Shown here piece by piece: positions 26,829 through 36,215 of a stretch of 64,000 nucleotides of DNA. This stretch comes from Neisseria perflava. Its GTDB lineage: Bacteria > Pseudomonadota > Gammaproteobacteria > Burkholderiales > Neisseriaceae. The notes under the pieces are model-generated. The model saw nothing but the letters and a program-made list of their open reading frames with translations, ran no database searches and was not told the DNA's origin. Made by a program: the position numbers and the translations under genes. The DNA lies in assembly GCF_019334725.1 (NCBI RefSeq), contig NZ_CP079818.1:2220669-2284668 (forward strand), in the 5' to 3' direction. Position 1 is the first letter of the stretch. Every line of letters starts with the position of its first letter.

Positions 26829-26908
26829 TTCCAAGTAAAGACTTTCGTAAAGATTTCCGGCCGTCTGAAAAAACCGCATATTCATGCATCAAACACGTTC
26901 GATTAAGA

Positions 26909-26937
26909 TTGACAAAAACCAATCTCCTCTTTAAAAT
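26909..26937 (+). promoter_or_regulatory. Strong sigma-70 promoter for rplM-rpsI
   Basis: Consensus -35 TTGACA (26909-26914), 17-bp spacer, TAAAAT (26932-26937), 33 bp before the rplM ATG. Good agreement with the consensus fits a ribosomal protein operon. Confidence 0.8.
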
Positions 26938-26970
26938 CCATAACTTTCTATATATATCTGGATTCCAACC

Positions 26971-27402
26971 ATGAAAACCTTCTCTGCAAAACCCCACGAG
27001 GTGAAGCGCGAATGGTTCGTCATTGACGCAGAAGACAAAGTTCTGGGTCGTGTCGCAGCCGAAGTCGCACACCGTCTGCGCGGCAAACACAAACCCGAAT
27101 ACACCCCTCACGTTGATACCGGCGACTACATCATCGTCATCAACGCAGACAAACTGCGCGTGACCGGTGCTAAATTCGAAGACAAAAAATACTTCCGTCA
27201 CTCTGGTTTCCCAGGCGGCATCTACGAGCGTACTTTCCGTGAAATGCAAGAGCAATTCCCTGGCCGCGCTTTGGAACAAGCCGTAAAAGGCATGTTGCCT
27301 AAAGGTCCTCTGGGCTACGCCATGATCAAAAAACTGAAAGTGTACGCCGGCGCCGAACACGGCCACGCTGCACAACAACCTAAAGTTTTGGAACTGAAAT
27401 AA
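26971..27402 (+). CDS. rplM: 50S ribosomal protein L13
   Basis: 143 aa. MKTFSAKPHEVKREWFVIDA start, GRVAAEVAHRLRGKHKP and GMLPKGPLGYAM motifs, full length for bacterial L13. First gene of the conserved rplM-rpsI pair, 12 bp before rpsI. The short leader after the promoter (about 26945-26970) contains an imperfect ATCCA/TGGAT pairing that could be an autoregulatory site, as L13 is known to repress its own operon in E. coli. Confidence 0.97.
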   Translation: MKTFSAKPHEVKREWFVIDAEDKVLGRVAAEVAHRLRGKHKPEYTPHVDTGDYIIVINADKLRVTGAKFEDKKYFRHSGFPGGIYERTFREMQEQFPGRALEQAVKGMLPKGPLGYAMIKKLKVYAGAEHGHAAQQPKVLELK

Positions 27403-27414
27403 TAAGGACACGAC

Positions 27415-27807
27415 ATGAACGGTAAATACTACTACGGCACAGGCCGCCGCAAAAGTTCAGTGGCTCGTGTATTCTTGACTAAAGGTACCGGCCAAATCAT
27501 CGTAAACGGCCGCCCCGTTGACGAATTTTTCGCACGTGAAACCAGCCGCATGGTTGTACGTCAACCTCTGGTTTTGACTGAAAATGCCGAATCTTTCGAC
27601 ATCAAAGTTAACGTAACCGGTGGTGGCGAAACTGGTCAATCCGGCGCCATCCGTCACGGCATCACCCGTGCACTGATCGACTTCGATGCAGCTCTGAAAC
27701 CAGCCCTGTCTCAAGCAGGCTTCGTTACTCGCGATGCTCGTGAAGTTGAACGTAAAAAACCTGGTTTGCGCAAAGCACGTCGCGCAAAACAATTCTCCAA
27801 ACGTTAA
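27415..27807 (+). CDS. rpsI: 30S ribosomal protein S9
   Basis: 130 aa. NGKYYYGTGRRKSSVARVFL start and the invariant C-terminus KKPGLRKARRAKQFSKR whose last Arg contacts P-site tRNA. AAGGAC lies before the ATG. Second gene of the rplM operon, followed by a classical terminator. Confidence 0.97.
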   Translation: MNGKYYYGTGRRKSSVARVFLTKGTGQIIVNGRPVDEFFARETSRMVVRQPLVLTENAESFDIKVNVTGGGETGQSGAIRHGITRALIDFDAALKPALSQAGFVTRDAREVERKKPGLRKARRAKQFSKR

Positions 27808-27830
27808 TACGTTTTCAGAATCGAATCAAA

Positions 27831-27857
27831 AAGCCTTGCTTTGCAAGGCTTTTTTCA
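27831..27857 (+). terminator. Terminator of rplM-rpsI
   Basis: AAGCCTTGC / GCAAGGCTT stem with a 3-nt loop (27831-27851) followed by a run of T. Confidence 0.85.
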
Positions 27858-27891
27858 TTTATCAAACAATAATCCAATATCCCCGCAATAT

Positions 27892-28401
27892 ATGATGAAA
27901 ACCCTGCTCCACTACGCCAAATCATTGCTTCAGGCTGTGATTCTCTTCATCTTCTTATCCCTGATTGTCGACTGGGTGCGCAAGCCTGACCAACCTTTGC
28001 AGTCGGCAGCACAAACACTGACTTTAACCAATGGTCAAACCACTTCCCTCCAATCCTTCAGCCAAAATCGGGTTGCCGTCGTTTATTTTTGGGGCAGCTG
28101 GTGTCGTATTTGTTCATACACATCATCAACCATAGAAAAACTGCACCAAGACAATATCCCAACATTGGGCGTAGCCTTGCGCTCCGGAAGTGACGCGGAC
28201 ATTGCCCACCATATGCAACAAAACAATCTATCCTTTCCAAACTTCAACGATTCAGACGGCCTGATGGCTCAAAAATGGAACATAGCCGTCACACCAACCA
28301 TTATCATATTAAAAGATGGCAAAATGATTCATCACACATCCGGACTTTCCAGTTATATCGGATTAAAAATCAGAATTTACTTGGCAAATATCTTCAGCTA
28401 A
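27892..28401 (+). CDS. Membrane-anchored thioredoxin-like protein (TlpA/ScsD type)
   Basis: 169 aa from ATG 27892 (MMKTLLHY; the second ATG at 27895 is equally possible, and neither has a strong ribosome site). One N-terminal membrane helix (about 12-30), then a periplasmic thioredoxin fold with the active site WCRIC preceded by FWGSW, and a cis-Pro loop VTPT near residue 143. It probably reduces or isomerises periplasmic disulfides using electrons from a DsbD-like partner. A DUS-like SDG segment lies in the frame. A+T rich at its 3' end. Confidence 0.82.
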   Translation: MMKTLLHYAKSLLQAVILFIFLSLIVDWVRKPDQPLQSAAQTLTLTNGQTTSLQSFSQNRVAVVYFWGSWCRICSYTSSTIEKLHQDNIPTLGVALRSGSDADIAHHMQQNNLSFPNFNDSDGLMAQKWNIAVTPTIIILKDGKMIHHTSGLSSYIGLKIRIYLANIFS

Positions 28402-28741
28402 ATTCATTGAAAATCCACTAAAAATAGAAAATCTAAAGAATAATTTCACCTGAATATATTCAAACAATTCAATTTCATAAATAAATAAACTATCTCTTTC
28501 CCAATAACATATCATTTTGTTGAGATTATAAAGAAAATAGACTAAGATATAACCATAAGAACAATTGGAAACATTATTATCAAAACAAACTGTTAGAGAT
28601 TCTCATCTAATATCGTGGCAGTGATGCTTTTGTTCCCATAGACCCGGCTGCCGATGGCAGCCTTAAAACAGCAATATTCACCTTTATCAATCTACCTCAC
28701 GCTTCAACGGTTTGATTTTTGATAACACCGGAGACTTAGTA
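28402..28741. other. AT-rich intergenic region upstream of farR
   Basis: 340 bp with no gene seen. The left two-thirds is very A+T rich. A perfect hairpin GGCTGCC-GAT-GGCAGCC lies at 28646-28662, about 80 bp before the farR start, and GAGATTCTCATCTAATATCG at about 28596-28615 is a possible MarR-type operator. Neither is proven. Confidence 0.5.
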
Positions 28742-29179
28742 ATGCCCAACCAATCTAAACATGCATCTATCAATATCGGTCTGATTCAGGCACGGGAAGC
28801 ATTGATGACCCAATTCCGCCCTATTCTGAACCAAGCCAATATTACTGACCAGCAATGGCGTATCATCCGGCTCTTAGCGGAAAACGGCACACTCGACTTT
28901 CAAGATTTGGCCAATCAGGCCTGCATCCTTCGCCCCAGCCTGACCGGCATTCTGACTCGCCTGGAAAAAGCAGGTTTGGCCGTTCGCCTGAAGCCTTCCA
29001 ACGACCAACGCCGTGTTTATCTGAAACTAACGCCCGAAGGTGAGAAACTCTATGAATCCATCGGTGCATTGGTTGACGAACGCTACGATGCGATTGAAAA
29101 AGTTCTGTCCAAAGAAAAAATGGCACAACTCAAAGAACTCTTGGCAGAGCTGGCAAAAATCGAACAGGCATTAAAATAA
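28742..29179 (+). CDS. farR: MarR-family regulator FarR/NadR
   Basis: 145 aa from ATG 28742 (MPNQSKHASINIGLIQAREAL, shortened). Winged-helix fold with recognition helix region ILRPSLTGILTRLEKAG and wing SNDQRRVYLKLT. Very close to gonococcal FarR / meningococcal NadR (NMB1843), recalled from memory. NadR represses nadA and other genes and is relieved by 4-hydroxyphenylacetate; FarR controls the farAB efflux pump. The flavin reductase gene 10 bp downstream matches the neisserial order, and in meningococcus that neighbour is linked to 4-hydroxyphenylacetate metabolism. Confidence 0.9.
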   Translation: MPNQSKHASINIGLIQAREALMTQFRPILNQANITDQQWRIIRLLAENGTLDFQDLANQACILRPSLTGILTRLEKAGLAVRLKPSNDQRRVYLKLTPEGEKLYESIGALVDERYDAIEKVLSKEKMAQLKELLAELAKIEQALK

Positions 29180-29189
29180 AGAAAGCCGG

Positions 29190-29690
29190 ATGACAGACTC
29201 AACACACACACTCAAGAGACCATTTCGAGATGCCATGGCCTCCTGTGCCGCCGGCGTACACATTATCACGACAGACGGCGAAACGGGACGCTATGGCATT
29301 ACTATGACTGCCGTAACTGCCGTTACCGACGAGCCGCCGACGGTCATGCTGTGCATCAACCGCCAATCCGCCATCATTCCCATCCTGCAAGGCAACCGTG
29401 ACTTGTGCATCAACACGCTCAACGACAGCCAACAGGATGTTGCTGAACACTTTGCCGGACTGACCGACCTCTCGCCCGAAGAACGCTTCGAATACCATAT
29501 TTGGCACAGGGGACAAACCGGACAGCTTGAAGTCGAAGGTGCGCTGGCGCACCTGCACGGCAGCATTGTCGATCAACGCGAAATCGGCACGCATTACGTC
29601 TTTTTCGTTCAGCTCAACGAAATCCGCAATACCGACACGCAGGCACCGGCATTGCTGTATTTTCGTAGGCAATTCAAATCTTTGGCATAA
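29190..29690 (+). CDS. Flavin reductase (HpaC-like small component)
   Basis: 166 aa. FMN-binding split-barrel of the flavin reductase family: FRDAMASCAAGVHIITT start, GITMTAVTAVTDEPPTVML and DQREIGTHYVFF. It makes reduced FMN/FAD for a partner monooxygenase; HpaC-type members serve 4-hydroxyphenylacetate 3-hydroxylase, whose large subunit is not in this window. Ten bases after farR, so probably co-transcribed and perhaps regulated by it. Confidence 0.85.
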   Translation: MTDSTHTLKRPFRDAMASCAAGVHIITTDGETGRYGITMTAVTAVTDEPPTVMLCINRQSAIIPILQGNRDLCINTLNDSQQDVAEHFAGLTDLSPEERFEYHIWHRGQTGQLEVEGALAHLHGSIVDQREIGTHYVFFVQLNEIRNTDTQAPALLYFRRQFKSLA

Positions 29691-29696
29691 ATAAAG

Positions 29697-29752
29697 GTCT
29701 CAGGCCGTCTGAAAAATGAAACCGATGTTTCAGACGGCCTGAGACTTTTTCT
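29697..29752 (+). terminator. Extended DUS terminator
   Basis: 18-bp perfect arms (29697-29714 and 29728-29745) with the DUS extended by GTCTC/GAGAC, followed by TTTTT. Confidence 0.8.
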
Positions 29753-29776
29753 GTTTCACACATTATAGGCACACCC

Positions 29777-30472
29777 ATGAAAGCAATGATATTGGCCGCC
29801 GGTCGCGGCGAACGCATGCGCCCGCTGACCGACCACACGCCCAAACCCTTACTCGAAGTAGCAGGCACGCCGCTTATCGGCTGGCACTTGCGCCGCCTGC
29901 AACAAGCCGGTTTCACTGAAATCGTCATCAACCATGCCTGGCTTGGCCAACAAATCGAAGATACCTTGAAAGACGGTTCGGACTACGGCGTACGCATTGC
30001 CTATTCTCCAGAACTCGCCGGAGGCCTGGAAACCGCCGGTGGCATTGCCACCGCCCTGCCTCTTTTGGGCGACGAGCCGTTTTTGGTCGTCAATGGCGAT
30101 GTGTTGACTGACATTGATTTCCAAGCTGCACGACTGGCTGCCCAGCGTATGCAGGAACACAACCTTCTCTCCCATTTATGGCTGGTGGACAATCCACCCC
30201 ACCATCCCGAAGGCGACTTCGGCCTGCTTTCAGACGGCCTGGTATCCGCCTCATCTGCAGACGGCCAAGCCCTGACTTTCAGCGGCGTGGGCGTTTATCA
30301 TCCCGCACTTTTCAAAGATACCCCGGCGCATCAGGCTGCCAAACTTGCCCCTCTGTTGCGTCAAGCCATGAGCCAAAGCCAAATCAGCGGCGAACACCAC
30401 AACGGCCTTTGGTTGGACGTCGGCACAGTCGAACGCCTGCAAGAAGCCGACCGTGTCGCCCAAAGCTGGTAA
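29777..30472 (+). CDS. murU: N-acetylmuramate alpha-1-phosphate uridylyltransferase
   Basis: 231 aa. Nucleotidyltransferase signature AAGRGERMRPLTDHTPKPLL at residues 7-26, metal-binding NGDVLTD near 111-117 and GLWLDVGTVERL near the end. Size and sequence fit MurU, which with kinase AmgK recycles MurNAc to UDP-MurNAc, bypassing MurA (fosfomycin-insensitive route). AmgK is not seen next to it here. Could also be a related sugar-1-phosphate nucleotidyltransferase. Confidence 0.82.
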   Translation: MKAMILAAGRGERMRPLTDHTPKPLLEVAGTPLIGWHLRRLQQAGFTEIVINHAWLGQQIEDTLKDGSDYGVRIAYSPELAGGLETAGGIATALPLLGDEPFLVVNGDVLTDIDFQAARLAAQRMQEHNLLSHLWLVDNPPHHPEGDFGLLSDGLVSASSADGQALTFSGVGVYHPALFKDTPAHQAAKLAPLLRQAMSQSQISGEHHNGLWLDVGTVERLQEADRVAQSW

Positions 30473-30512
30473 AACAAAAGGGGCGTATCCGATACGTCCC
30501 TTTCAATATCAA

Positions 30513-30557
30513 AGGCCGTCTGAAAATATTGACCAACTCAGTTTTCAGACGGCCTTA
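30513..30557. terminator. Convergent DUS terminator between murU and rarD
   Basis: AAGGCCGTCTGAAAA and its complement, 13-16 nt apart, between the ends of two convergent genes. It serves both strands. Confidence 0.7.
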
Positions 30558-30565
30558 ATCTATCA

Positions 30566-31468
30566 TCAAGCTTTAGCCAATTTCTTTTCTTTCTTCATTC
30601 CCAACAAGCCATTGACAATCATCACGCACAATCCCGACCAAATCAGGCCATAGCCGATCAATGCGCCTTTTTGCACCGGCTCACCCAGCCATACAATCGA
30701 CACAATAAAAAGCAATACAGGCTCCAAATAGCTCAACATGCCGAACACCGCAACCTGCAACAACTGACTCGCCTTCAAATTCAAATGCATAGATATTGCG
30801 CTATTGAAGCCTAGCAACACAATAAAGAAAATTAAAACCGGTTTGGCCGCAATCATCGCCGGCGTATCCGTTGCAAATATAATATACGCCAACGCAAATG
30901 GCGTAATCATCATCAAATCAAAAGTCAGACCGATTAAAGAAGGCACACCCAGTTTTCGGCGTGGCAGATAATAAAACGGATAGGTGCCGAACACCCATAC
31001 AGTCGTCCACGAAAACGCACCCGACCGTAGCAACTCGCAAGCCACGCCTGCACATGCCAACGCAACGGCAACCGTCTGCAACCGGTTTAAACGCTCTTTA
31101 AACCAAATCCGCCCACCCAGCATCATCGCCAAAGGAAACAGGAAATAACCCATGGCGATGTTTACCCCTTCGCCGTTGACCGGCCCCCAGACAAACAGCC
31201 ACAACTGGCTGGCAAATATCGGCGTCGGCAATACAATCAACAGCCACCGCTTCCAATCACGGCCGATATTGTTCGCAAACCGCGCCGCCGCCTGCCAACC
31301 GTTGACCATGGTCATCAGCACGCATAAAGCCGACAGCATCGCCACCATACGCCACGCAAAAATTTCCGTGCCGCTCATCGGCTGCATCCATACGCCGTAC
31401 AGAAACAGCATGGCAAACAACAAATTGGACGCTATCGCAGCCAGCAAACCTTTGGATAAATTCGTCAT
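30566..31468 (-). CDS. rarD: EamA-family transporter RarD
   Basis: 300 aa from ATG 31468 (MTNLSKGLLAAIASNLLFAM); an upstream in-frame ATG reads through a DUS and is rejected. Ten transmembrane helices in two EamA repeats. SGTEIFAWRM, PINxG-like WGPVNGEGVNIAMGYFLFPL and SYLEPVLLFIVS fit RarD, an inner-membrane drug/metabolite exporter of unknown substrate. Ends in a basic tail KKEKKLAKA. Confidence 0.85.
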   Translation of the reverse strand: MTNLSKGLLAAIASNLLFAMLFLYGVWMQPMSGTEIFAWRMVAMLSALCVLMTMVNGWQAAARFANNIGRDWKRWLLIVLPTPIFASQLWLFVWGPVNGEGVNIAMGYFLFPLAMMLGGRIWFKERLNRLQTVAVALACAGVACELLRSGAFSWTTVWVFGTYPFYYLPRRKLGVPSLIGLTFDLMMITPFALAYIIFATDTPAMIAAKPVLIFFIVLLGFNSAISMHLNLKASQLLQVAVFGMLSYLEPVLLFIVSIVWLGEPVQKGALIGYGLIWSGLCVMIVNGLLGMKKEKKLAKA

Positions 31469-31574
31469 TTCAGACGGCCTTTTGCAATCAATCAAAGTTA
31501 ATATTGTAGAAAAAACGGATGAAAAAATTACTCATCTTTTTGAATGAAGTTTTACCGCAAACATCCGTTTCATT

Positions 31575-31622
31575 AAAGGCCGTCTGAAAACCATATCTTC
31601 AGGTTTTCAGACGGCCTTTCAT
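31575..31622. terminator. DUS terminator after tsaD
   Basis: Perfect 18-bp arms (31575-31592, 31602-31619). On the minus strand it lies 26 bp after the tsaD stop and ends in TTTAATG; it also isolates the rarD promoter region. Confidence 0.75.
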
Positions 31623-31644
31623 TGCATCGAAGCAGTCTAATACA

Positions 31645-32715
31645 TCAGCCCTGCTTCACAATATCCGACAGCGGCCAGCGCGGCTTAACATTGAATGCAC
31701 TGACAGCCTGACGCTCGGCAAGACGCATCGCGCCGGCAAAGGCAATCATTGCGCCGTTGTCGGTACAGTATGCCATCGGCGGAAAATAAACATTGATTTT
31801 TTCTTCCTGCGGTTTGGGTTTGCCTTTTTCAGACGGCATTTTGACGGTTAAGCGCGAAAATTCATCACGCAGTTTCCAGTTTGCACCCACACCACCGGCA
31901 ACCACCAAAGTTCTGAAGCCGGTATCCAACAACGCTTTTTTGGCTTTGGCCGCCAATACGTCAACTACCGCATCTTGGAAAGCGCGGCAAATGTCGTTGC
32001 GTGTTTGTTCGGGAATTTCATCGCTGCCGGTTTCGGCACGGACTTTTTCAACAGCGGTCAAAACGGCGGTTTTCAAACCAGAAAAGCTCATCTGCAAATC
32101 ATGTGAATGGAGCATGGGGCGTGGAAATGTGAAAGCATCAGGCGTGCCAAGTTTGGCCAGCTCGGACAATTTGGCACCGCCGGGATAAGGCAGACCTAAA
32201 AGCTTGGCCGTTTTATCAAACGCCTCGCCTGCCGCATCGTCTACGCTCTCACCCAACAAAGTGTAATCGCCGATACCGCGTACAGCCATAAATTGCGTAT
32301 GTCCGCCCGACACTAGCAAAGCGACAAATGGAAATTCAGGCTTGTCGTCTGCCAACAAAGGCGAGAGCAAATGTCCTTCAAGATGGTGGACGGGGATGAC
32401 GGGCTTGCCGATGGCAAATGCCAACGCATTGGCAAATCCTGAACCGGCCAGCAATGCGCCGCCCAAGCCCGGGCCTTGCGTAAAGGCAACCGCGTCGATG
32501 TCGGCATAGCCTACGCCAGCCTCCTTCAAGCAACCTTGCGTCAACGGCACGACACGGCGGATATGGTCGCGGCTGGCCAATTCGGGGACAACGCCGCCGT
32601 ATTCGGCGTGCATCGCCATTTGTGTGTGCAAATGATGCGCCAACAGGCCGCGCTCGGTATCGTAGAGCGCAACGCCAGTTTCGTCGCAAGATGATTCAAT
32701 TCCTAATACCAACAT
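31645..32715 (-). CDS. tsaD: tRNA N6-threonylcarbamoyladenosine synthase subunit TsaD
   Basis: 356 aa. MLVLGIESSCDETGVALYD start, HAEYGGVVPELASRDH, HHLEGHL (metal-binding His residues) and LVSGGHTQFM, all TsaD/Kae1 signatures; full length. With TsaB, TsaE and TsaC it makes t6A37 in ANN-reading tRNAs; essential in most bacteria. A DUS pair lies just upstream, and the cytochrome c maturation genes end 100 bp before it on the same strand. Confidence 0.95.
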   Translation of the reverse strand: MLVLGIESSCDETGVALYDTERGLLAHHLHTQMAMHAEYGGVVPELASRDHIRRVVPLTQGCLKEAGVGYADIDAVAFTQGPGLGGALLAGSGFANALAFAIGKPVIPVHHLEGHLLSPLLADDKPEFPFVALLVSGGHTQFMAVRGIGDYTLLGESVDDAAGEAFDKTAKLLGLPYPGGAKLSELAKLGTPDAFTFPRPMLHSHDLQMSFSGLKTAVLTAVEKVRAETGSDEIPEQTRNDICRAFQDAVVDVLAAKAKKALLDTGFRTLVVAGGVGANWKLRDEFSRLTVKMPSEKGKPKPQEEKINVYFPPMAYCTDNGAMIAFAGAMRLAERQAVSAFNVKPRWPLSDIVKQG

Positions 32716-32814
32716 GGTTTGAGGCCGTCTGAAAAAATGATTAAAAACGATTCAGACGGCGTTTTCTCCGAAAACGGAAAAAGGCCGTCTGAAATAAAGT
32801 GTGGGATAAGCTGC

Positions 32815-34002
32815 TTACAAAGTGCCGTAAGAATGCAGGCCGCTCAAGAACATATTCACGCCGATAAAAGCAAAGGCGGTAATGATCAGGCCGATGACTG
32901 CCCACCAAGCCAACACCCTGCCGCGCCAGCCTGCCACCAGCCGCAAATGCAACCAGACAGCGTAATTCAGCCAAACGATGAATGCCCAAGTTTCTTTCGG
33001 GTCCCAGCTCCAATAGCGGCCCCACGCGTCAGCCGCCCACAATGCGCCGAGAATGGTGGCAATCGTGAAGAACAGGAAACCAACGGCAATCGCTTTGTAC
33101 ATCACTTCTTCAATGACTTGCGAGTGCGGCAGCCATGATTTTTTGCCTGCATCTTCTTTTCTGAGTGCCAGCAGTTCGGCAATACCCAGCATGGCGGCAA
33201 TACAGAATGCGCCGTAGCCGATAAAGTTGGCCGGAACGTGGATTTTCATCCACCAAGACTGCAAAGCCGGAATCAGCGGCTGAATGGCATGAGCCTCGCG
33301 TGAAACGCTGTACCACAAGACAAATCCGACCACAATCGCCATAAAGCTGAAGACAAAGCCACCCAATTTTTGTACGGCAAAACGGCCTTCGTAATAGAGG
33401 TACATCAGCGCCGTAATGACCAAGAACAAGATGAATACTTCGTAAAGGTTGGAAACCGGAATATGGCCGGCATCGGGACGCAGCAGATAGCTTTCATGCC
33501 AGCGCACCAGCAAACCGACAAAGCCCGCCATCGCGGAAACCCACGCAAATACGGTACCCATGCCCAAAAGCGTATTGGACGGCACATTTTTGCGCACCGC
33601 CGCTATCGCACCGACGATATAGGCAAACAAGGCAAAGAACACAAACGCGCATTGCCACATAATCGCCGACTGGCTGCTTAACAGGTATTTGAGCAGGAAG
33701 CCGTCTGCGCGTTTGATGTCGCCCCCATACAAATCAACGGCCAAATACGCCAAGCACACGCCCAAAGGGATAAACCAGCGCATCGGTTTGAAAAACCAAC
33801 CCAGAAAAACGGCAATCCCAGCACTCACCCACAAAATCACCATTTCGTAGATGTCCATGTGCAGACCGGCCTGGGTTTGGGCAATAAACGCACCGACTGC
33901 AATCAGCAGCGCGAATGCCCAGTCGAAAAGGTTGAGGTTTCGGATAAATGATTTGTGTGTCAGAAGCTCATGCTCGGGCAAGGCCTGATATTTGTTATTC
34001 AT
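32815..34002 (-). CDS. Cytochrome c biogenesis protein CcsB/CcsA (system II heme handler)
   Basis: 395 aa with about eight transmembrane helices. The WWD heme-binding signature is WGRYWSWDPKETWAFIVW, flanked by conserved His residues. With ResB it forms the CcsBA heme export and ligation complex that attaches heme to CxxCH of periplasmic c-type cytochromes. The start overlaps the resB end by eight bases. Naming differs between authors (CcsA, CcsB, ResC). Confidence 0.93.
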   Translation of the reverse strand: MNNKYQALPEHELLTHKSFIRNLNLFDWAFALLIAVGAFIAQTQAGLHMDIYEMVILWVSAGIAVFLGWFFKPMRWFIPLGVCLAYLAVDLYGGDIKRADGFLLKYLLSSQSAIMWQCAFVFFALFAYIVGAIAAVRKNVPSNTLLGMGTVFAWVSAMAGFVGLLVRWHESYLLRPDAGHIPVSNLYEVFILFLVITALMYLYYEGRFAVQKLGGFVFSFMAIVVGFVLWYSVSREAHAIQPLIPALQSWWMKIHVPANFIGYGAFCIAAMLGIAELLALRKEDAGKKSWLPHSQVIEEVMYKAIAVGFLFFTIATILGALWAADAWGRYWSWDPKETWAFIVWLNYAVWLHLRLVAGWRGRVLAWWAVIGLIITAFAFIGVNMFLSGLHSYGTL

Positions 34003-36010
34003 GGTTCAAATCCTTGGCAAGCTGCTGCAATTGCCGTGTGTGTTGCGGAAATTCTTTCTGCAAGTCGCGTTCGTTGCGGCTGGAAGACATGGCAAAACGG
34101 ATACGGCCGTCTGAAAACAGCAGCCAAGCCCGTTTTTCACGAATATAGAACATAAATACCGTACCCAACACCAGCAATACCGAACCCAAATACACCAGGA
34201 ATGCACCCGGTGAACGGGTCATCTGCAGGCCGGAAGAGCGTACTTCGGTAAAACTTTCCAATTGCAGCATCATTGGCGCGGGATATTCGGTCAAACCGGT
34301 GTAAGCATCCATTGCATGCAGCAGGAAGCGGTTGCGTTTTTCATCTTGCGGCCAAGCCGGCAGATTGTATGTGCTGATCGTATCTTCCAAAGCGGCATTC
34401 ATCACGCCATAGAGCATCTCATAGAAATAGCCCTGCATTTTTTCCTGCTGCTCTTTCGGAATATTGGTGGTAACAAATTCGTCCAAAGCCAAATAGCCGC
34501 CTTTGGCAAAAATCGACAAAGTGTTTTCCGCCGCTGCCATGAATTGCTCACGGATTTCGGCAGGCGCGCCTTTAACGGCATTAGCAACGGTTTTACGGCG
34601 TGCCGCATCATCTTTCAGATATTGGCGCAAAGCCATAAAGGTGTCGATTTGGCCGTTTTTATCCATCGGAATGCGCAACCAACGATATTGCTGCGCCAAG
34701 CCGCTGCGAGTGCCGGTAATGAAGAAATAGTCTTCATCTTGTTTTACCGGCAACATATAGTTTTTATATTCGACCGCCTGCCCTGCTTTGTCGCGGATGC
34801 GGTAAACGATAGACGGGCCTATATTGGTGTATTTTTTGCCTTCCTGACGAACGGAGCGAACATCGTTGAGGGCGGATTTCAGGTTTTGCTCTTTTTCAGA
34901 CGGCTCGCTCATGTCTTCGACGTTCATCGAAGTAAACTGGTCGAATTCCAATTTATAAGAAGCCTTGCCCAAATCCAGCGGAAACTCGCGCATGGAAGTT
35001 GCTTTGAGTTTGACCGGAGTGCGGTCGGCATCAGCCAGATTCCACGCTTTAAACGTCAAGTCCGAGCCGCCGTCGGCAAAACTTGCCTGATAAACTGTAA
35101 TACCGTGCAGCGTCAAAGGATGGTTGACGCGGATGGTGTGTTCGCTGACTTTGCCGGTCGCCTTGTCCGTTACTTCCAAGTCACTAGCAAAATCACGCGG
35201 CATACCGGTATCGTAAAAATCAATATGGAATTTCTTCAATTTGACGGAAAACGGTAAGTCTTGCACGAGCATGCCGTTATCCGCATTCAGAAACACCACG
35301 TCCGCGCTCTGCCCTTCCGCGATATTGACGTTGCCCCTAAACGACAGGTTGGATTCTCCCAACACGCTTTCGGGCTTAAAGTCTTTGGCATAAACCGCCG
35401 TATTGTCCGGCACGACTTGGCCGGTAAGCATACCGATTTTCAGCAGGATATTGCTGTCTATCAAACCGCCCAAACAAATCACAATAAGCGCGGCATGGGC
35501 AAAGATATAGCCCCATTTGTTCATCGCGCCTTTTTTCGCCGCCACCAAAACCGAGCTGTCTTCACGCGTAACCGTTTTGCAGCCGTAGCCCTGCACTTCC
35601 AAATATCGTTGCGCGACTTCAGGCGTCACCTGTCCGTCTAAAACGATGGAATGGCGCATTGCCGCCAGCGATTTTTCCTTCGCGTTTTCACGGAACGAAC
35701 GAATCTCGCGCAAAAACGGCGGAACATTGCGAATCAGGCACAATCCGGTGGAAATCACCAAAAACATCATGATGACAACGAACCACGCCGAGGCGTATAC
35801 GTCGTACAGGCCCAAAAAGCCGAAAATCTGCGACCAAAACGGGCCGAATTTCACCAAATAATCGACTTGTGGCTGGTTTTGCTGCAAGACCGTACCGATA
35901 ATCGAAGCCACGCCCAACAGGCTGAGCAGGGCGACGGCAAAACGCATGGAGCTGAAAAAGGCAAACCACGGTCTGCGGATGAGTGGGACGGATGATGAAG
36001 ATTTACTCAT
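33995..36010 (-). CDS. resB: Cytochrome c biogenesis protein ResB/Ccs1
   Basis: 671 aa. Three N-terminal transmembrane helices (about 14-35, 75-95, 165-185), a large periplasmic domain (TLHGITVYQASFADGGSDL; INHPLTLHGITVYQ-type ResB motif) and a final transmembrane helix near 625 with His/Arg-rich tail. Partner of the downstream CcsB. Upstream lies cytochrome c4, a client protein, on the same strand. Confidence 0.93.
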   Translation of the reverse strand: MSKSSSSVPLIRRPWFAFFSSMRFAVALLSLLGVASIIGTVLQQNQPQVDYLVKFGPFWSQIFGFLGLYDVYASAWFVVIMMFLVISTGLCLIRNVPPFLREIRSFRENAKEKSLAAMRHSIVLDGQVTPEVAQRYLEVQGYGCKTVTREDSSVLVAAKKGAMNKWGYIFAHAALIVICLGGLIDSNILLKIGMLTGQVVPDNTAVYAKDFKPESVLGESNLSFRGNVNIAEGQSADVVFLNADNGMLVQDLPFSVKLKKFHIDFYDTGMPRDFASDLEVTDKATGKVSEHTIRVNHPLTLHGITVYQASFADGGSDLTFKAWNLADADRTPVKLKATSMREFPLDLGKASYKLEFDQFTSMNVEDMSEPSEKEQNLKSALNDVRSVRQEGKKYTNIGPSIVYRIRDKAGQAVEYKNYMLPVKQDEDYFFITGTRSGLAQQYRWLRIPMDKNGQIDTFMALRQYLKDDAARRKTVANAVKGAPAEIREQFMAAAENTLSIFAKGGYLALDEFVTTNIPKEQQEKMQGYFYEMLYGVMNAALEDTISTYNLPAWPQDEKRNRFLLHAMDAYTGLTEYPAPMMLQLESFTEVRSSGLQMTRSPGAFLVYLGSVLLVLGTVFMFYIREKRAWLLFSDGRIRFAMSSSRNERDLQKEFPQHTRQLQQLAKDLNHE

Positions 36011-36158
36011 GTCTCAAATGTCGGCTTGGGGCAACCCGATCCGATGGAACGGACTGCAATGACGTGTGATGCGAAAGGAAGAATACTGCATATTGTAGTA
36101 AAAATCTTGCTGTCGCTATTTGAAAAAAACAATCAGGCTTATCGGCCTATATTGGCTA

Positions 36159-36187
36159 AGGCCGTCTGAAGGGTTTTCAGACGGCCT
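36159..36187 (-). terminator. DUS pair after cytochrome c4
   Basis: AGGCCGTCTGAA and its complement with a 5-nt loop, 29 bp after the cytochrome c4 stop. No long T run on the minus strand, so termination strength is uncertain. Confidence 0.55.
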
Positions 36188-36215
36188 GTATCAATAAGCT
36201 CGTTTCAAAACGAAA

